Below, one piece after another: positions 1 to 6,208 of a DNA stretch of 9,118 nucleotides. Numbering within the stretch: the first letter of the stretch is position 1; each line of letters starts with the position of its first letter. Position numbers and translations under genes: made by a program. The DNA is from an uncultured Ruminococcus sp. (GTDB lineage: Bacteria > Bacillota > Clostridia > Oscillospirales > Acutalibacteraceae): assembly GCA_900554995.1 (NCBI GenBank), contig USJJ01000034.1:1-9118 (forward strand), in the 5' to 3' direction. Below the pieces are notes generated by a model. It saw nothing but the letters and a program-made list of their open reading frames with translations. It was not told the origin of the DNA and did no database searches.

Positions 1-45
1 GAGACAACCTCGACGGACTGTTCCGCAAACGAAATGGTTGAATAG
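1..45 (+). CDS. Possible 3' tail of an upstream gene, frame uncertain
   Basis: The first bases may be the end of a rightward gene entering from the left. Two frames fit. Frame 1 reads ETTSTDCSANEMVE and stops at TAG 43-45. Frame 3 reads DNLDGLFRKRNG and stops at TGA 39-41. A rightward terminator at 94-126 fits a transcript ending here. Fourteen codons are too few to choose a frame or name a product, and the stretch could also be a noncoding 3' region. Confidence 0.3.
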   Translation, partial: ETTSTDCSANEMVE

Positions 46-66
46 ATTCTTATAAGATTAAGAATC
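45..66 (+). other. AT-rich stem-loop just after the candidate stop
   Basis: GATTCTTA at 45-52 pairs perfectly with TAAGAATC at 59-66 around a 6-base loop. GGTT 36-39 could extend it with AACC 67-70 across a 5-base bulge. With the hairpin at 94-119 it makes tandem structures at the end of the rightward transcript. It has no T-run of its own, so it may stabilise the 3' end rather than terminate. Confidence 0.4.
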
Positions 67-93
67 AACCGCTTAATCACCGACATAAAGTAA

Positions 94-126
94 CGGCTGT
101 GCCATAACTGGCACAGCCGCTTTTTA
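94..126 (+). terminator. Rho-independent terminator
   Basis: CGGCTGTGCC at 94-103 pairs perfectly with GGCACAGCCG at 110-119 around a 6-base loop, followed by C and a T-run at 121-125. It ends the rightward transcript. The stop codon of the converging lipoprotein gene (TTA at 124-126 as read here) lies inside this T-run. Read leftward, the hairpin is followed by TTACTTTATG, a weak U-tract, so it may also serve the leftward operon. Confidence 0.85.
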
Positions 127-606
127 TTGGAATATATACCTTATCTTATCCGCTTCAATCTCGCGAATTTTTCCGTCCTTTTTGTTTGATATTGCCGTGC
201 ACTCCGTTTCCGGTGTGCGATATTTGAGAATATACCTTTCACCGCTCATTCTTGCAGATTCCGGGACGGTATAGCACACGGTTTTAAGAACGGAATAAAG
301 CCCTATAAACGGACAAAATTCCGCCGCCTGCTCCGCTGTATAATCAAGTTTCATTCCGTCGTATTCAACCCGACAGCCGCTGTCATCAACGCTGATCTTC
401 ACGTCCTTGAACGGCTCCAGCATAGACGCCGTCATCACTCCGGTATCGGAATAAGCAACCCTTGCGGAATAATCCGTACCGTTGTAGCTTGCGCTGACGG
501 TGCAATTCGGTCTTGACGGGGTGACATTTTCTTTCTTAACCTTTTTGCCGCACGAGGGCAGTAAAATCATCATACCGACAATAAGTATTGCAAGAATCTT
601 CTTCAA
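124..606 (-). CDS. Small predicted lipoprotein, unknown function (TTG start)
   Basis: Predicted 160-residue surface lipoprotein. The N-terminus MKKILAILIVGMMILLPSCG has a basic start, a hydrophobic core and a lipobox ending LPSC with Cys19, so it should be lipidated and cleaved by signal peptidase II. Proline at lipobox position -2 is not ideal. The mature part is short, polar and probably mostly beta strands; a LolA/LppX-like half-barrel is conceivable but not shown. Five further cysteines (35, 78, 98, 111, 136) are many for this size. The start is TTG: it is preceded by GGAG (613-616) six bases upstream, and it alone keeps the whole signal peptide. It is the last gene of a leftward operon, 12 bases after the nnr stop, and its own stop lies in the terminator region. 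I do not recognise the family; lipoprotein status is well supported. Confidence 0.8.
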   Translation of the reverse strand: MKKILAILIVGMMILLPSCGKKVKKENVTPSRPNCTVSASYNGTDYSARVAYSDTGVMTASMLEPFKDVKISVDDSGCRVEYDGMKLDYTAEQAAEFCPFIGLYSVLKTVCYTVPESARMSGERYILKYRTPETECTAISNKKDGKIREIEADKIRYIFQ

Positions 607-612
607 ATTTAT

Positions 613-616
613 CTCC
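613..616 (-). promoter_or_regulatory. Ribosome binding site supporting the TTG start
   Basis: GGAG on the minus strand lies six bases upstream of the TTG at 606-604. The next ATG codons (residues 12-13) would cut away half of the signal peptide, so this site fixes the start. Confidence 0.75.
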
Positions 617-618
617 GA

Positions 619-2163
619 TTATTCAAAATTTGAAAGAACCTCCGCAATCTCGCCGATCATCTTTGTCGGAGTAACACCGTGCATTGAATATTTTTTCTGT
701 ACGCTGTCTCCGCAGAGTCCGTGTACATACACACCCGCAATCGTTGCGGACTGCAAGCTCATGGACTGGCAAACAAAAGAGGAAATTATACCTGCCAAAA
801 CATCACCCGAACCGCCCGTTGCCATTCCCGCATTGCCCGTGCGGTTTATATATACACTGCCCGACGGTCCCGCAACAACGGTGTTTGATCCCTTGAGAAC
901 GAGCACACAGCCGTATTCGGAAGCAAATTTTCTTGCAACCTTAACTCTGTTGTTCTGAATTTCTTCAATGCTCAAGCCCGTCAGTCTCGCCATCTCCCCG
1001 GGGTGCGGGGTCAGGATAAGCGGAGCGGAGGTCTCTTTCAATACATTTATATTAAACGAAACCGCATTTATTCCGTCCGCATCGAGAATAATCGGCTTTT
1101 TGACATTGAGAAGGATCTCTGCGACGAGCTTAACCGTGTCATCGCAAAGTCCGAGTCCGCAGCCGAGGAGAACCGCCGTTGCCTTATCGGCAAGGGCAAG
1201 AATTTGATTAAGATTATCCTCTCTGAGAAAGCCGTCCCTCGTCGACGGCATAGGATCCATAAGAGGCTCGGTCAGCTTTGAGGCTATCGCCGAATATGCC
1301 GCATCGGGAAAAACGCAGTCCACAATTCCGACCCCGCTCTCAACCGCCGCACTTGCCGCCATAACAGCTGCTCCCTGCATATTACGGCTTCCGGCAATGC
1401 TCAAAAGTCTGCCGTAGTCGCCCTTGTTCGACGCAGGATTTCTCGGTTTAAAAAATCTTTTTATTTCATTGTGCTCGGCGGACACAATCACGTCCGATCC
1501 GACCGCCTCGTAGCATTTTTCGTCAATGCCGATGTCAATAAGCGAAACGATTCCGCACTGGTCCGAAGCCGGTTTAAGAATATGCACGGGCTTGTAACAG
1601 GTTATCGCAAGAGTATAGTCTGCCTTAAAAAAGTCCGATTTGATTTCTCCGCTGTTACCCTCAAGTCCGCTCGGCACGTCCACTGCAAATTTCTTAGCCC
1701 TCGACTTTGAAATGTCGGAGAAAAACCTTGCTATTGTCTCGTCAAGCTGACCGTGAAAGCCGATTCCGAATACGCAGTCAACGATTGCGGCGGCGCTCAT
1801 ACAGGCAGAGACGCAGGCGTCGTAATTCTGATTGAGATCGGAAACAAGCACGGGCTTATCCTCAAGATAAGCGTACATAATCTTTGACTCGTATGCAGTC
1901 GGATAGCCGTTTGTCAGCACAAGACGGACACCGTAACCCTTGTCGCACAGATTTTTGGCAACAACGAATCCGTCTCCGCCGTTCTTTCCCGAACCGCAGA
2001 GAACCGCAACGGTTTTGGTTGCCGAATTGATTCCGACAATTGTCGAATGAATCTTCTCGGCGCAGGCATTGCCTGCATTTTCCATCATCTCGACATATGA
2101 AAGTCCGTTGACATCCGCATTTTCTTCGATAACGCGCATCTGTTCGCAGGTGTAAATGAGCAT
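619..2163 (-). CDS. nnr: Bifunctional NAD(P)H-hydrate repair enzyme: epimerase + ADP-dependent dehydratase
   Basis: Cytosolic metabolite-repair enzyme. The N-terminal YjeF_N domain (about residues 1-220) interconverts the R and S epimers of damaged NADHX/NADPHX. The C-terminal ribokinase-like domain (about 230-512) dehydrates S-NAD(P)HX back to NAD(P)H using ADP. Visible N-terminal motifs are GSGKNGGDG at 57-65 (the family usually has GNNGGDG), VDCVFGIG with the likely catalytic Asp129, and VDVPSGL at 161-167. C-terminal motifs are the NKGDYGR entry motif at 246-252, DADGIN at 361-366, TPHPGEMARL at 385-394, LKGSN at 423-427 and GMATGGSGDVLAGI at 446-459, with likely catalytic Asp454. At 514 residues it matches full-length two-domain homologues such as E. 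coli Nnr. ATG start with AGGAG (2171-2175) seven bases upstream. It is the middle gene of the operon, 17 bases after the epimerase stop. Confidence 0.96.
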   Translation of the reverse strand: MLIYTCEQMRVIEENADVNGLSYVEMMENAGNACAEKIHSTIVGINSATKTVAVLCGSGKNGGDGFVVAKNLCDKGYGVRLVLTNGYPTAYESKIMYAYLEDKPVLVSDLNQNYDACVSACMSAAAIVDCVFGIGFHGQLDETIARFFSDISKSRAKKFAVDVPSGLEGNSGEIKSDFFKADYTLAITCYKPVHILKPASDQCGIVSLIDIGIDEKCYEAVGSDVIVSAEHNEIKRFFKPRNPASNKGDYGRLLSIAGSRNMQGAAVMAASAAVESGVGIVDCVFPDAAYSAIASKLTEPLMDPMPSTRDGFLREDNLNQILALADKATAVLLGCGLGLCDDTVKLVAEILLNVKKPIILDADGINAVSFNINVLKETSAPLILTPHPGEMARLTGLSIEEIQNNRVKVARKFASEYGCVLVLKGSNTVVAGPSGSVYINRTGNAGMATGGSGDVLAGIISSFVCQSMSLQSATIAGVYVHGLCGDSVQKKYSMHGVTPTKMIGEIAEVLSNFE

Positions 2164-2180
2164 AATGAGTCTCCTATAAG

Positions 2181-3155
2181 TTATAAATTCTTAACATACC
2201 AGTCAATCGCCAGCTTCAAGCCGGAATCAAAATCATAATCGGGATCATAGCCGAGCATCTCACGTGCCTTTGATATATCGGCATTGGAGTGCTTGATATC
2301 CCCCGCTCTGTCGGGGCCGAAATTCGGTTTGATGTCCTTGCCGAGCGCACGTGTCAGCGAATGGTATATATCAATAAGATATTCACGTCCGCCGTAGGCT
2401 ATGTTAAATGCGTTGCCTGCCGCCTCATGCGGAGCAAGGCAAGCCTTGAGGTTTGCCTCGATAACATTCTCAACATAGGTAAAATCTCTCGACTGTCTGC
2501 CGTCGCCGTTGATTGTCGGCGTTTCATCATTCATCAGCATTTTAATAAACTTCGGAATAACCGCCGCATACGCTCCGTCGGGATCCTGACGTCTGCCGAA
2601 AACATTAAAATATCTCATTCCGTATGTGTCAAGCCCATAAAGCCTTGTATACAGCTTTGCGTACTCCTCGGCGCAGCGCTTGGTCAGGGCGTAGGGGGAA
2701 AGCAGGTTACCCTCCTGTCCCTCCTTCTTCGGAAGAACGGGATGATCGCCGTAAACAGACGAGCTTGAGGCATAGACAAACTTCTTTACGCCCTTTTGCC
2801 TTGCCGCCTCCATCATATTGAGCGTACCCATAATATTGTTTCTCTCATAAAAAAGCGGCATTTCAATACTTCTCGGAACACTTCCCCATGCCGCCTGATG
2901 CAGAACATAATCCACACCCTCGCAGGCATTCATACATACCTCGAGATTCTTTACGTCGCCTTTTATAAAGGTATAGTTCGGATCGTCTGTAAAAAGATCA
3001 ATATTTTCCTTTTTCCCCGTTGAAAGGTCGTCAAGGCATCTGACCTTGTAACCCATTTTCAATATTGCCTCGCAAAGATTGGAGCCGATGAAGCCTGCTC
3101 CTCCCGTCACGAGAAAAACCGAATCCTCGGGAAATTTTAAATTTGAGTATCCCAT
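2181..3155 (-). CDS. WbpP/WbgU-type UDP-N-acetylhexosamine 4-epimerase (extended SDR)
   Basis: NAD-dependent sugar-nucleotide epimerase, predicted to interconvert UDP-GlcNAc and UDP-GalNAc (or the matching uronic acids) in the cytosol for surface glycan synthesis. The Rossmann motif TGGAGFIG is at 17-24, the Ser run with likely catalytic Ser at 130-133, and the YxxxK pair at Tyr155/Lys159. Stretches remembered as typical of WbpP and WbgU are VLHQAAWGSVPRSIE (84-98), YFNVFGRRQDPDGAYAAVIP (182-201), INGDGRQSRDF (215-225) and the GDIKHSNADISKA region (285-297). The residue aligned with the GalE gatekeeper Tyr299 appears to be Ser290, as in WbpP, which favours N-acetylated substrates. At 324 residues it is full length. 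ATG start with AAGGA (3164-3168) eight bases upstream. First gene of the operon with nnr and the lipoprotein; no glycosyltransferases lie nearby. Confidence 0.92.
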   Translation of the reverse strand: MGYSNLKFPEDSVFLVTGGAGFIGSNLCEAILKMGYKVRCLDDLSTGKKENIDLFTDDPNYTFIKGDVKNLEVCMNACEGVDYVLHQAAWGSVPRSIEMPLFYERNNIMGTLNMMEAARQKGVKKFVYASSSSVYGDHPVLPKKEGQEGNLLSPYALTKRCAEEYAKLYTRLYGLDTYGMRYFNVFGRRQDPDGAYAAVIPKFIKMLMNDETPTINGDGRQSRDFTYVENVIEANLKACLAPHEAAGNAFNIAYGGREYLIDIYHSLTRALGKDIKPNFGPDRAGDIKHSNADISKAREMLGYDPDYDFDSGLKLAIDWYVKNL

Positions 3156-3197
3156 AGTGTCATTCCTTATTCGGCAAAAACCGATTATATTTATTTA

Positions 3198-3226
3198 ATT
3201 ATAACATTTTCGGTATAATAGTGCAA
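3198..3226 (-). promoter_or_regulatory. Promoter of the epimerase-nnr-lipoprotein operon
   Basis: Read leftward: TTGCAC (-35, 3226-3221), a 17-base spacer, then a perfect TATAAT (-10, 3203-3198) preceded by TGT, an extended -10. Transcription should start near 3191, leaving a leader of about 36 bases. The -35 matches consensus only in TTG. Confidence 0.75.
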
Positions 3227-3252
3227 CACTTTTGTTTTATACGATGTTTTCG

Positions 3253-3281
3253 TTGCAAAAATAATTCGTTTGTGTTATTAT
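3253..3281 (+). promoter_or_regulatory. Promoter of the DivIVA-like gene
   Basis: TTGCAA (-35, 3253-3258), a 17-base spacer and TATTAT (-10, 3276-3281) preceded by TGT, an extended -10. Transcription should start near 3288, giving a leader of about 24 bases. The -35 boxes of this and the leftward promoter lie back to back, 26 bases apart. Confidence 0.72.
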
Positions 3282-3299
3282 ATCAGTCAGAAGAAGATC

Positions 3300-3304
3300 G
3301 GAGG
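3300..3304 (+). promoter_or_regulatory. Ribosome binding site fixing the start at 3312
   Basis: GGAGG with a 7-base spacer to the ATG. It rules out the longer in-frame start at TTG 3270, which lies upstream of the predicted transcription start. Confidence 0.85.
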
Positions 3305-3311
3305 GGCAAAA

Positions 3312-3833
3312 ATGAGCAATAACATTCCAATCCGCACACGCGCAATCGGCGGCTTTGATAAACAGCAGGTTGACGAGTATCTGGCTGCACTCTCTGCCGA
3401 ATACGAGTCGGCGGCGGCAAAAGAGGATTTTTCCGCAATACGAAGTGAAATCTCCGAGCTGAAAAAGACGCTTGCCGAAAAAGAGGCAAAGCTCACTCAG
3501 CTTAAAAATACCGTTGCAAAATATGAAGAGAATGATAAAAGCAAGCCCGACTTCGACAACCTCACCGATTCGGCAAAGAAATTTATCGACGCTCATAACG
3601 AGGTTGTAAAAATTGCCGACGAAACAAGCGGTTATATCAATTCAACTGAGCGAAAACTGCCTGCTCTGCTCAAGAACCTCACGCAGATTGCCAAAGACAT
3701 TGATGAGCTCGGCAAGGAGCTTTCGACGGTCTCGGATCAGATCAGTGCGATCCCGATCGAAGAAAAATCCGAAGAACTCAAGCCGACCGAAAAGGATATA
3801 TTCGACACATTTGTTGACGAATTTAAAATTTAA
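3312..3833 (+). CDS. DivIVA-like coiled-coil protein
   Basis: A 173-residue soluble protein with no signal peptide. Residues 7-26 read like the short N-terminal lipid-binding domain of DivIVA/GpsB proteins, with GGFDKQQVDEYLAAL close to the family's GYD-x-EVDxFL pattern. Charged heptad-like coiled coils follow at about 28-74 and 84-145, then an acidic linker and a short amphipathic tail (KDIFDTFVDEFKI). DivIVA proteins bind curved membrane at septa or poles and scaffold cell-division or wall enzymes; that role is inferred here from one short motif plus coiled coil. The start is the ATG at 3312 with GGAGG (3300-3304) seven bases upstream. A longer frame from TTG 3270 would overlap the -10 box and is unlikely. 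It is a single-gene transcript between its own promoter and a terminator. It could instead be an unrelated coiled-coil protein. Confidence 0.72.
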   Translation: MSNNIPIRTRAIGGFDKQQVDEYLAALSAEYESAAAKEDFSAIRSEISELKKTLAEKEAKLTQLKNTVAKYEENDKSKPDFDNLTDSAKKFIDAHNEVVKIADETSGYINSTERKLPALLKNLTQIAKDIDELGKELSTVSDQISAIPIEEKSEELKPTEKDIFDTFVDEFKI

Positions 3834-3837
3834 AAAT

Positions 3838-3870
3838 GAGCAGAGACACCTTACGATGTTTCTGCTCTTT
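3838..3870. terminator. Bidirectional terminator between converging genes
   Basis: GAGCAGAGACA at 3838-3848 pairs with TGTTTCTGCTC at 3857-3867 (11 pairs, one G-U) around an 8-base loop. Leftward it is followed by ATTTTTAAATTT, a good U-tract for the MBL hydrolase operon. Rightward it is followed by TTTCCTTAT, a weaker tract for the DivIVA-like gene. The two stop codons lie only a few bases from the stem. Confidence 0.78.
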
Positions 3871-3872
3871 CC

Positions 3873-5192
3873 TTATCTTAATGAAAATCCCTCTTTGCGG
3901 ACGGGTAAAACCTCATTTTCAAGATTTCCGCCGTGGGCAAGGTAGATTTCGTACAATTCCTGCATTCTCTCGTCCGAGTATGTATAGCCCCACTGATTTT
4001 TTATCTTTGCAAAATCCTCAAATGTTTCATCGGGCAGGGTCGTGATCTTGTCAATATCAAGCGGAAGCGGAATACAAACCGTTCCGTCCGAGGTTATGTA
4101 ATACTTTTCGGCAAGCGCGATGAGTCTCCTGTTTGCCTCCTGCTTGGGATATTCCTCGTCAAACATAATTCTTGTAATCGGGAATACCGCAACCTTTGCG
4201 TTCATAAGCTCATAAGCGTGCTTTGAAAGTCCCGAATGTCCGTGATGTGCGACCTGAACCACATCACATCCGAGCTCATCGCCGTAGCGTTCCTCGAGCA
4301 CCTCGCTTGCAAGGGCGGAGCAGTCGCCGGGGATAAGCACCTTCGTCGTGCCGACCGTCATCATAACGGCACAGGACGAATCGTTATAATCCGGCATCCT
4401 GTGCGGAAAAATATCCTCATGGGTACACATCACGTCAAAGCTCAGGTTACGCACCGTGAAGTGCATACCCGAATGCAGCTTATATTTCGGAACGTCAATT
4501 CCGTCAAGCTGACGGAACAGCTTTTCCGAGAGCAGTATCTCCTCAATATCCCAGTCCCCGTCAATGTCATACTTAGGGTCAATAAGATTTGAATAGAAGC
4601 CTTCAATAATAACGTCATCACAGTTATAGCGAAGGAAATCCATCATTTTAGAGATATGATCGGAATGAGCGTGAGAGATAAGCCAGCCGTTGACAACAAT
4701 TTTTCTGTCCCTCGGCGTTCTGTCACGCATGAATTTATGGATTCTGTCATTGTCGTTGAACTGGAAATAGTGACCGCTGTCCACGACAAAAAAACTGTAA
4801 TCGGGGCACTGAATAAGCAGGCACATTCCGCAGTCGATATATGTGTGGTCATTCTCGAAGCCGTAGAACACTGTTTCGCAGTCGCCGTCGCACACAGGCT
4901 CGCCGTCCTCGGGGACAGAGTTCTCCCCTGCCGTCACACGCAGCGTCGAATCACACGGCGTGAACAGCGCCGTAACGTGCAGTTCGTCCTTGTCAAGGAG
5001 AAAAAAGCTGTTGTTTGCAAGCTCGTTTTTACGAATCACGGAAAATCCGTTTTTGCACAGCTTGTCAATCCACTTCTCGGTTTCACCGATACTTGTATTT
5101 CTGTAAATTGCCATTTCGCAGTTTTCACGGCAGTCATAAATCGGCTCGTCGGCACAATTGCTAAAAGCAAGCTCACTATCCCAAAAGCTCAT
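3873..5192 (-). CDS. ComEC-like metallo-beta-lactamase-fold hydrolase with an N-terminal extra domain
   Basis: Predicted cytosolic metal-dependent hydrolase of 439 residues. The MBL domain spans about 120-370. It has VVDSG with Asp138, the metal motif HAHSDH (His174, His176, Asp178, His179), IPGDC with Asp290, and VAHHGHSG with His316/317. The last two motifs resemble the GD and HHG motifs of the soluble ComEC/Rec2 C-terminal domain. No ComEC membrane part and no signal peptide are present. Residues 1-105 form a separate region (RNTSIGETEKWIDKLCKNGF and following) that I do not recognise beyond a vague memory of similar clostridial MBL proteins. The substrate is unknown; nucleotides, phosphodiesters or phospholipids are possible. 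The ATG overlaps the stop of the cohesin-like gene by one base (TAATG), so translation is probably coupled. The nearest Shine-Dalgarno, AAGGA at 5196-5200, is only three bases away. Confidence 0.85.
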   Translation of the reverse strand: MSFWDSELAFSNCADEPIYDCRENCEMAIYRNTSIGETEKWIDKLCKNGFSVIRKNELANNSFFLLDKDELHVTALFTPCDSTLRVTAGENSVPEDGEPVCDGDCETVFYGFENDHTYIDCGMCLLIQCPDYSFFVVDSGHYFQFNDNDRIHKFMRDRTPRDRKIVVNGWLISHAHSDHISKMMDFLRYNCDDVIIEGFYSNLIDPKYDIDGDWDIEEILLSEKLFRQLDGIDVPKYKLHSGMHFTVRNLSFDVMCTHEDIFPHRMPDYNDSSCAVMMTVGTTKVLIPGDCSALASEVLEERYGDELGCDVVQVAHHGHSGLSKHAYELMNAKVAVFPITRIMFDEEYPKQEANRRLIALAEKYYITSDGTVCIPLPLDIDKITTLPDETFEDFAKIKNQWGYTYSDERMQELYEIYLAHGGNLENEVLPVRKEGFSLR

Positions 5193-6004
5193 TATTCCTT
5201 GTCCTCTTTTTTATATTTCTTTGCAATGAAGATAACGCCTGCGGCAATAACCGCTATCATAGAAATCGCAAGTGCCGCAACGATAATTATCTTGTTTCTG
5301 TCAGGCTGTTTTTTCTCGGTCTCGGCATTTGCATCGGGCGTCTGTCCGCTGTGTTCATCCGTTATCTCTGTCTGAACCGTGGTTTTTGAGGAATCGACGG
5401 TTGTGGCGGCTGTTGTTGCGTCGGTTTTCGCTGCAGAGCTTGTCTTGGCAACGGTTGTTCCTGCCTGTCCGGGTACGGTGACGGGAGTATTGCTCTTTTC
5501 GCCGATCTGCGTAACCGTTGTGCCGATTATAACCGCACTCGTAGCCTGTGCTCCGCTTATTCCGCAGTTTGTAACCGTCAGCTTAACATCCTTTGAAGTC
5601 AGCTTATCCGCAGTATCCTTCTTCAGCGTGATAACCAAAAGATCCTTGCCGTTCACCGCTTTGAAGCCTACGGTCGTCGCAAAGGTAAATTTAATCGGAT
5701 TGCTGTCCTTATTGAAATTTGAAAGCGTTGCGTCCTGTGTTCCGAGATCGCCGACATAGATCTTGAAATTTCTCAGACCTGCACCGTTGGAGCAGTCCGT
5801 TACGCTCACTCTGTTTGAAAGCTCAACCTCAAAATCGAGGCAGTTGAAAGCCGTTCCGCCGTTAAAATCGATTGAAACAACAGCCTTTGTATCGTTTTCC
5901 GAAACAACGGTAACACCGAATCTTGAATTTTCCGCCGCCAAGGCAGGTATGGAAAGGCATAAAGCCGTCACAGCGGCAAGTATAATTGAAATAATTTTTT
6001 TCAT
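5192..6004 (-). CDS. Secreted cohesin-like protein with Thr-rich linker and C-terminal membrane anchor
   Basis: Extracellular protein of 270 residues held in the membrane. A signal peptide occupies residues 1-23 (MKKIISIILA core, site ALA/A). Residues 28-165 form one beta-rich domain; KAVVSIDFNGGTAFNCLDFE and the following strands resemble cohesin-type Ig-like domains, which in cellulosomal bacteria bind dockerins. Residues 168-235 are a Thr/Ala/Ser/Pro-rich linker, 238-261 a transmembrane segment, and the tail is basic (KKYKKEDKE). The cohesin assignment is a moderate guess from strand pattern; a generic Ig-like or carbohydrate-binding module is possible. Three ectodomain cysteines (55, 71, 147) are unusual for cohesins. 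The start chosen is the ATG at 6004 with GGAGG (6012-6016) seven bases upstream; an ATG at 6034 would add ten non-signal residues and lacks such a site. First gene of a two-gene operon with the MBL hydrolase. Confidence 0.78.
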   Translation of the reverse strand: MKKIISIILAAVTALCLSIPALAAENSRFGVTVVSENDTKAVVSIDFNGGTAFNCLDFEVELSNRVSVTDCSNGAGLRNFKIYVGDLGTQDATLSNFNKDSNPIKFTFATTVGFKAVNGKDLLVITLKKDTADKLTSKDVKLTVTNCGISGAQATSAVIIGTTVTQIGEKSNTPVTVPGQAGTTVAKTSSAAKTDATTAATTVDSSKTTVQTEITDEHSGQTPDANAETEKKQPDRNKIIIVAALAISMIAVIAAGVIFIAKKYKKEDKE

Positions 6005-6011
6005 AAAATGA

Positions 6012-6016
6012 CCTCC
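6012..6016 (-). promoter_or_regulatory. Ribosome binding site fixing the cohesin-like protein start
   Basis: A perfect GGAGG on the minus strand lies seven bases upstream of the ATG at 6004. It places the start directly at MKK of the signal peptide rather than at the ATG at 6034. Confidence 0.88.
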
Positions 6017-6073
6017 GTTTGATAAGCCTACCAATCAAATATGTGAAACATATGGTAAAAGCATTATACGGTA

Positions 6074-6102
6074 AGTATACCACATCACATTGAATTTTTC
6101 AA
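6074..6102 (-). promoter_or_regulatory. Promoter of the cohesin-like/MBL operon
   Basis: Read leftward: TTGAAA (-35, 6102-6097), a 17-base spacer and TATACT (-10, 6079-6074) preceded by TGG, an extended -10. Transcription should start near 6067, giving a leader of about 63 bases that holds a small stem-loop at 6039-6053. A second TATAAT sits at 6068-6063 without a good -35. A 6-bp inverted repeat, ATTGAA/TTCAAT (6089-6103), overlaps the -35 and could be an operator, but it is short and AT-rich. Confidence 0.72.
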
Positions 6103-6172
6103 TATAAGTATCTTTGTTGGTTTTGCACAAGTTAAATAAGCGTTTTTTATCATTTATGCAATATTAATTATT

Positions 6173-6178
6173 TATAAT
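6173..6178 (+). promoter_or_regulatory. Probable -10 box for the S-component/radical SAM operon
   Basis: A perfect TATAAT lies 31 bases before the S-component ATG and would start transcription near 6185, with a leader of about 24 bases. No convincing -35 lies 16-18 bases upstream and there is no TGn extension, so an activator or a different promoter may be used. A TTGCAC at 6123-6128 lies too far upstream to pair with this -10. A leader this short has no room for a riboswitch. Confidence 0.4.
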
Positions 6179-6208
6179 GTTTCTCGTATTATTATTGGAG
6201 GGCTTATT

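Noticed and set aside
1..86. Leftward open frame from ATG 86-84 to the left edge (begins MSVIKRLIL).
   Set aside because: It has no ribosome binding site, begins right after a terminator hairpin, overlaps the AT-rich stem-loop and is only 28 codons long. A chance frame is the simpler reading.
500..958. Rightward 152-codon frame across the lipoprotein/nnr junction.
   Set aside because: It is the antisense shadow of two well-supported leftward genes and has no family motifs or ribosome site.
3237..3596. Leftward 119-codon frame opposite the DivIVA-like gene.
   Set aside because: It overlaps the divergent promoters and has low-complexity hydrophobic and cysteine-rich composition typical of antisense to coiled-coil coding DNA.
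3873..5192. MBL protein considered as a ComEC/Rec2 competence channel or RNase J.
   Set aside because: It lacks the membrane-spanning competence domain of ComEC and the beta-CASP domain of RNase J; only the ComEC-like MBL motifs are present.
4656..5375. Rightward 239-codon frame opposite the MBL hydrolase.
   Set aside because: The opposite strand encodes an intact MBL protein with all metal ligands and coupled translation. The rightward product has no recognisable domain and runs into a second real gene.
5370..5500. Thr/Ala-rich stretch of the cohesin-like gene considered as a tandem repeat.
   Set aside because: It is low-complexity linker coding sequence without a regular repeat unit at the DNA level.
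6017..6208. Riboswitch upstream of the S-component gene, as is common for vitamin ECF transporters.
   Set aside because: The predicted leader is about 24 bases and the AT-rich gap has no conserved riboswitch core or attenuator hairpin that I can recognise.
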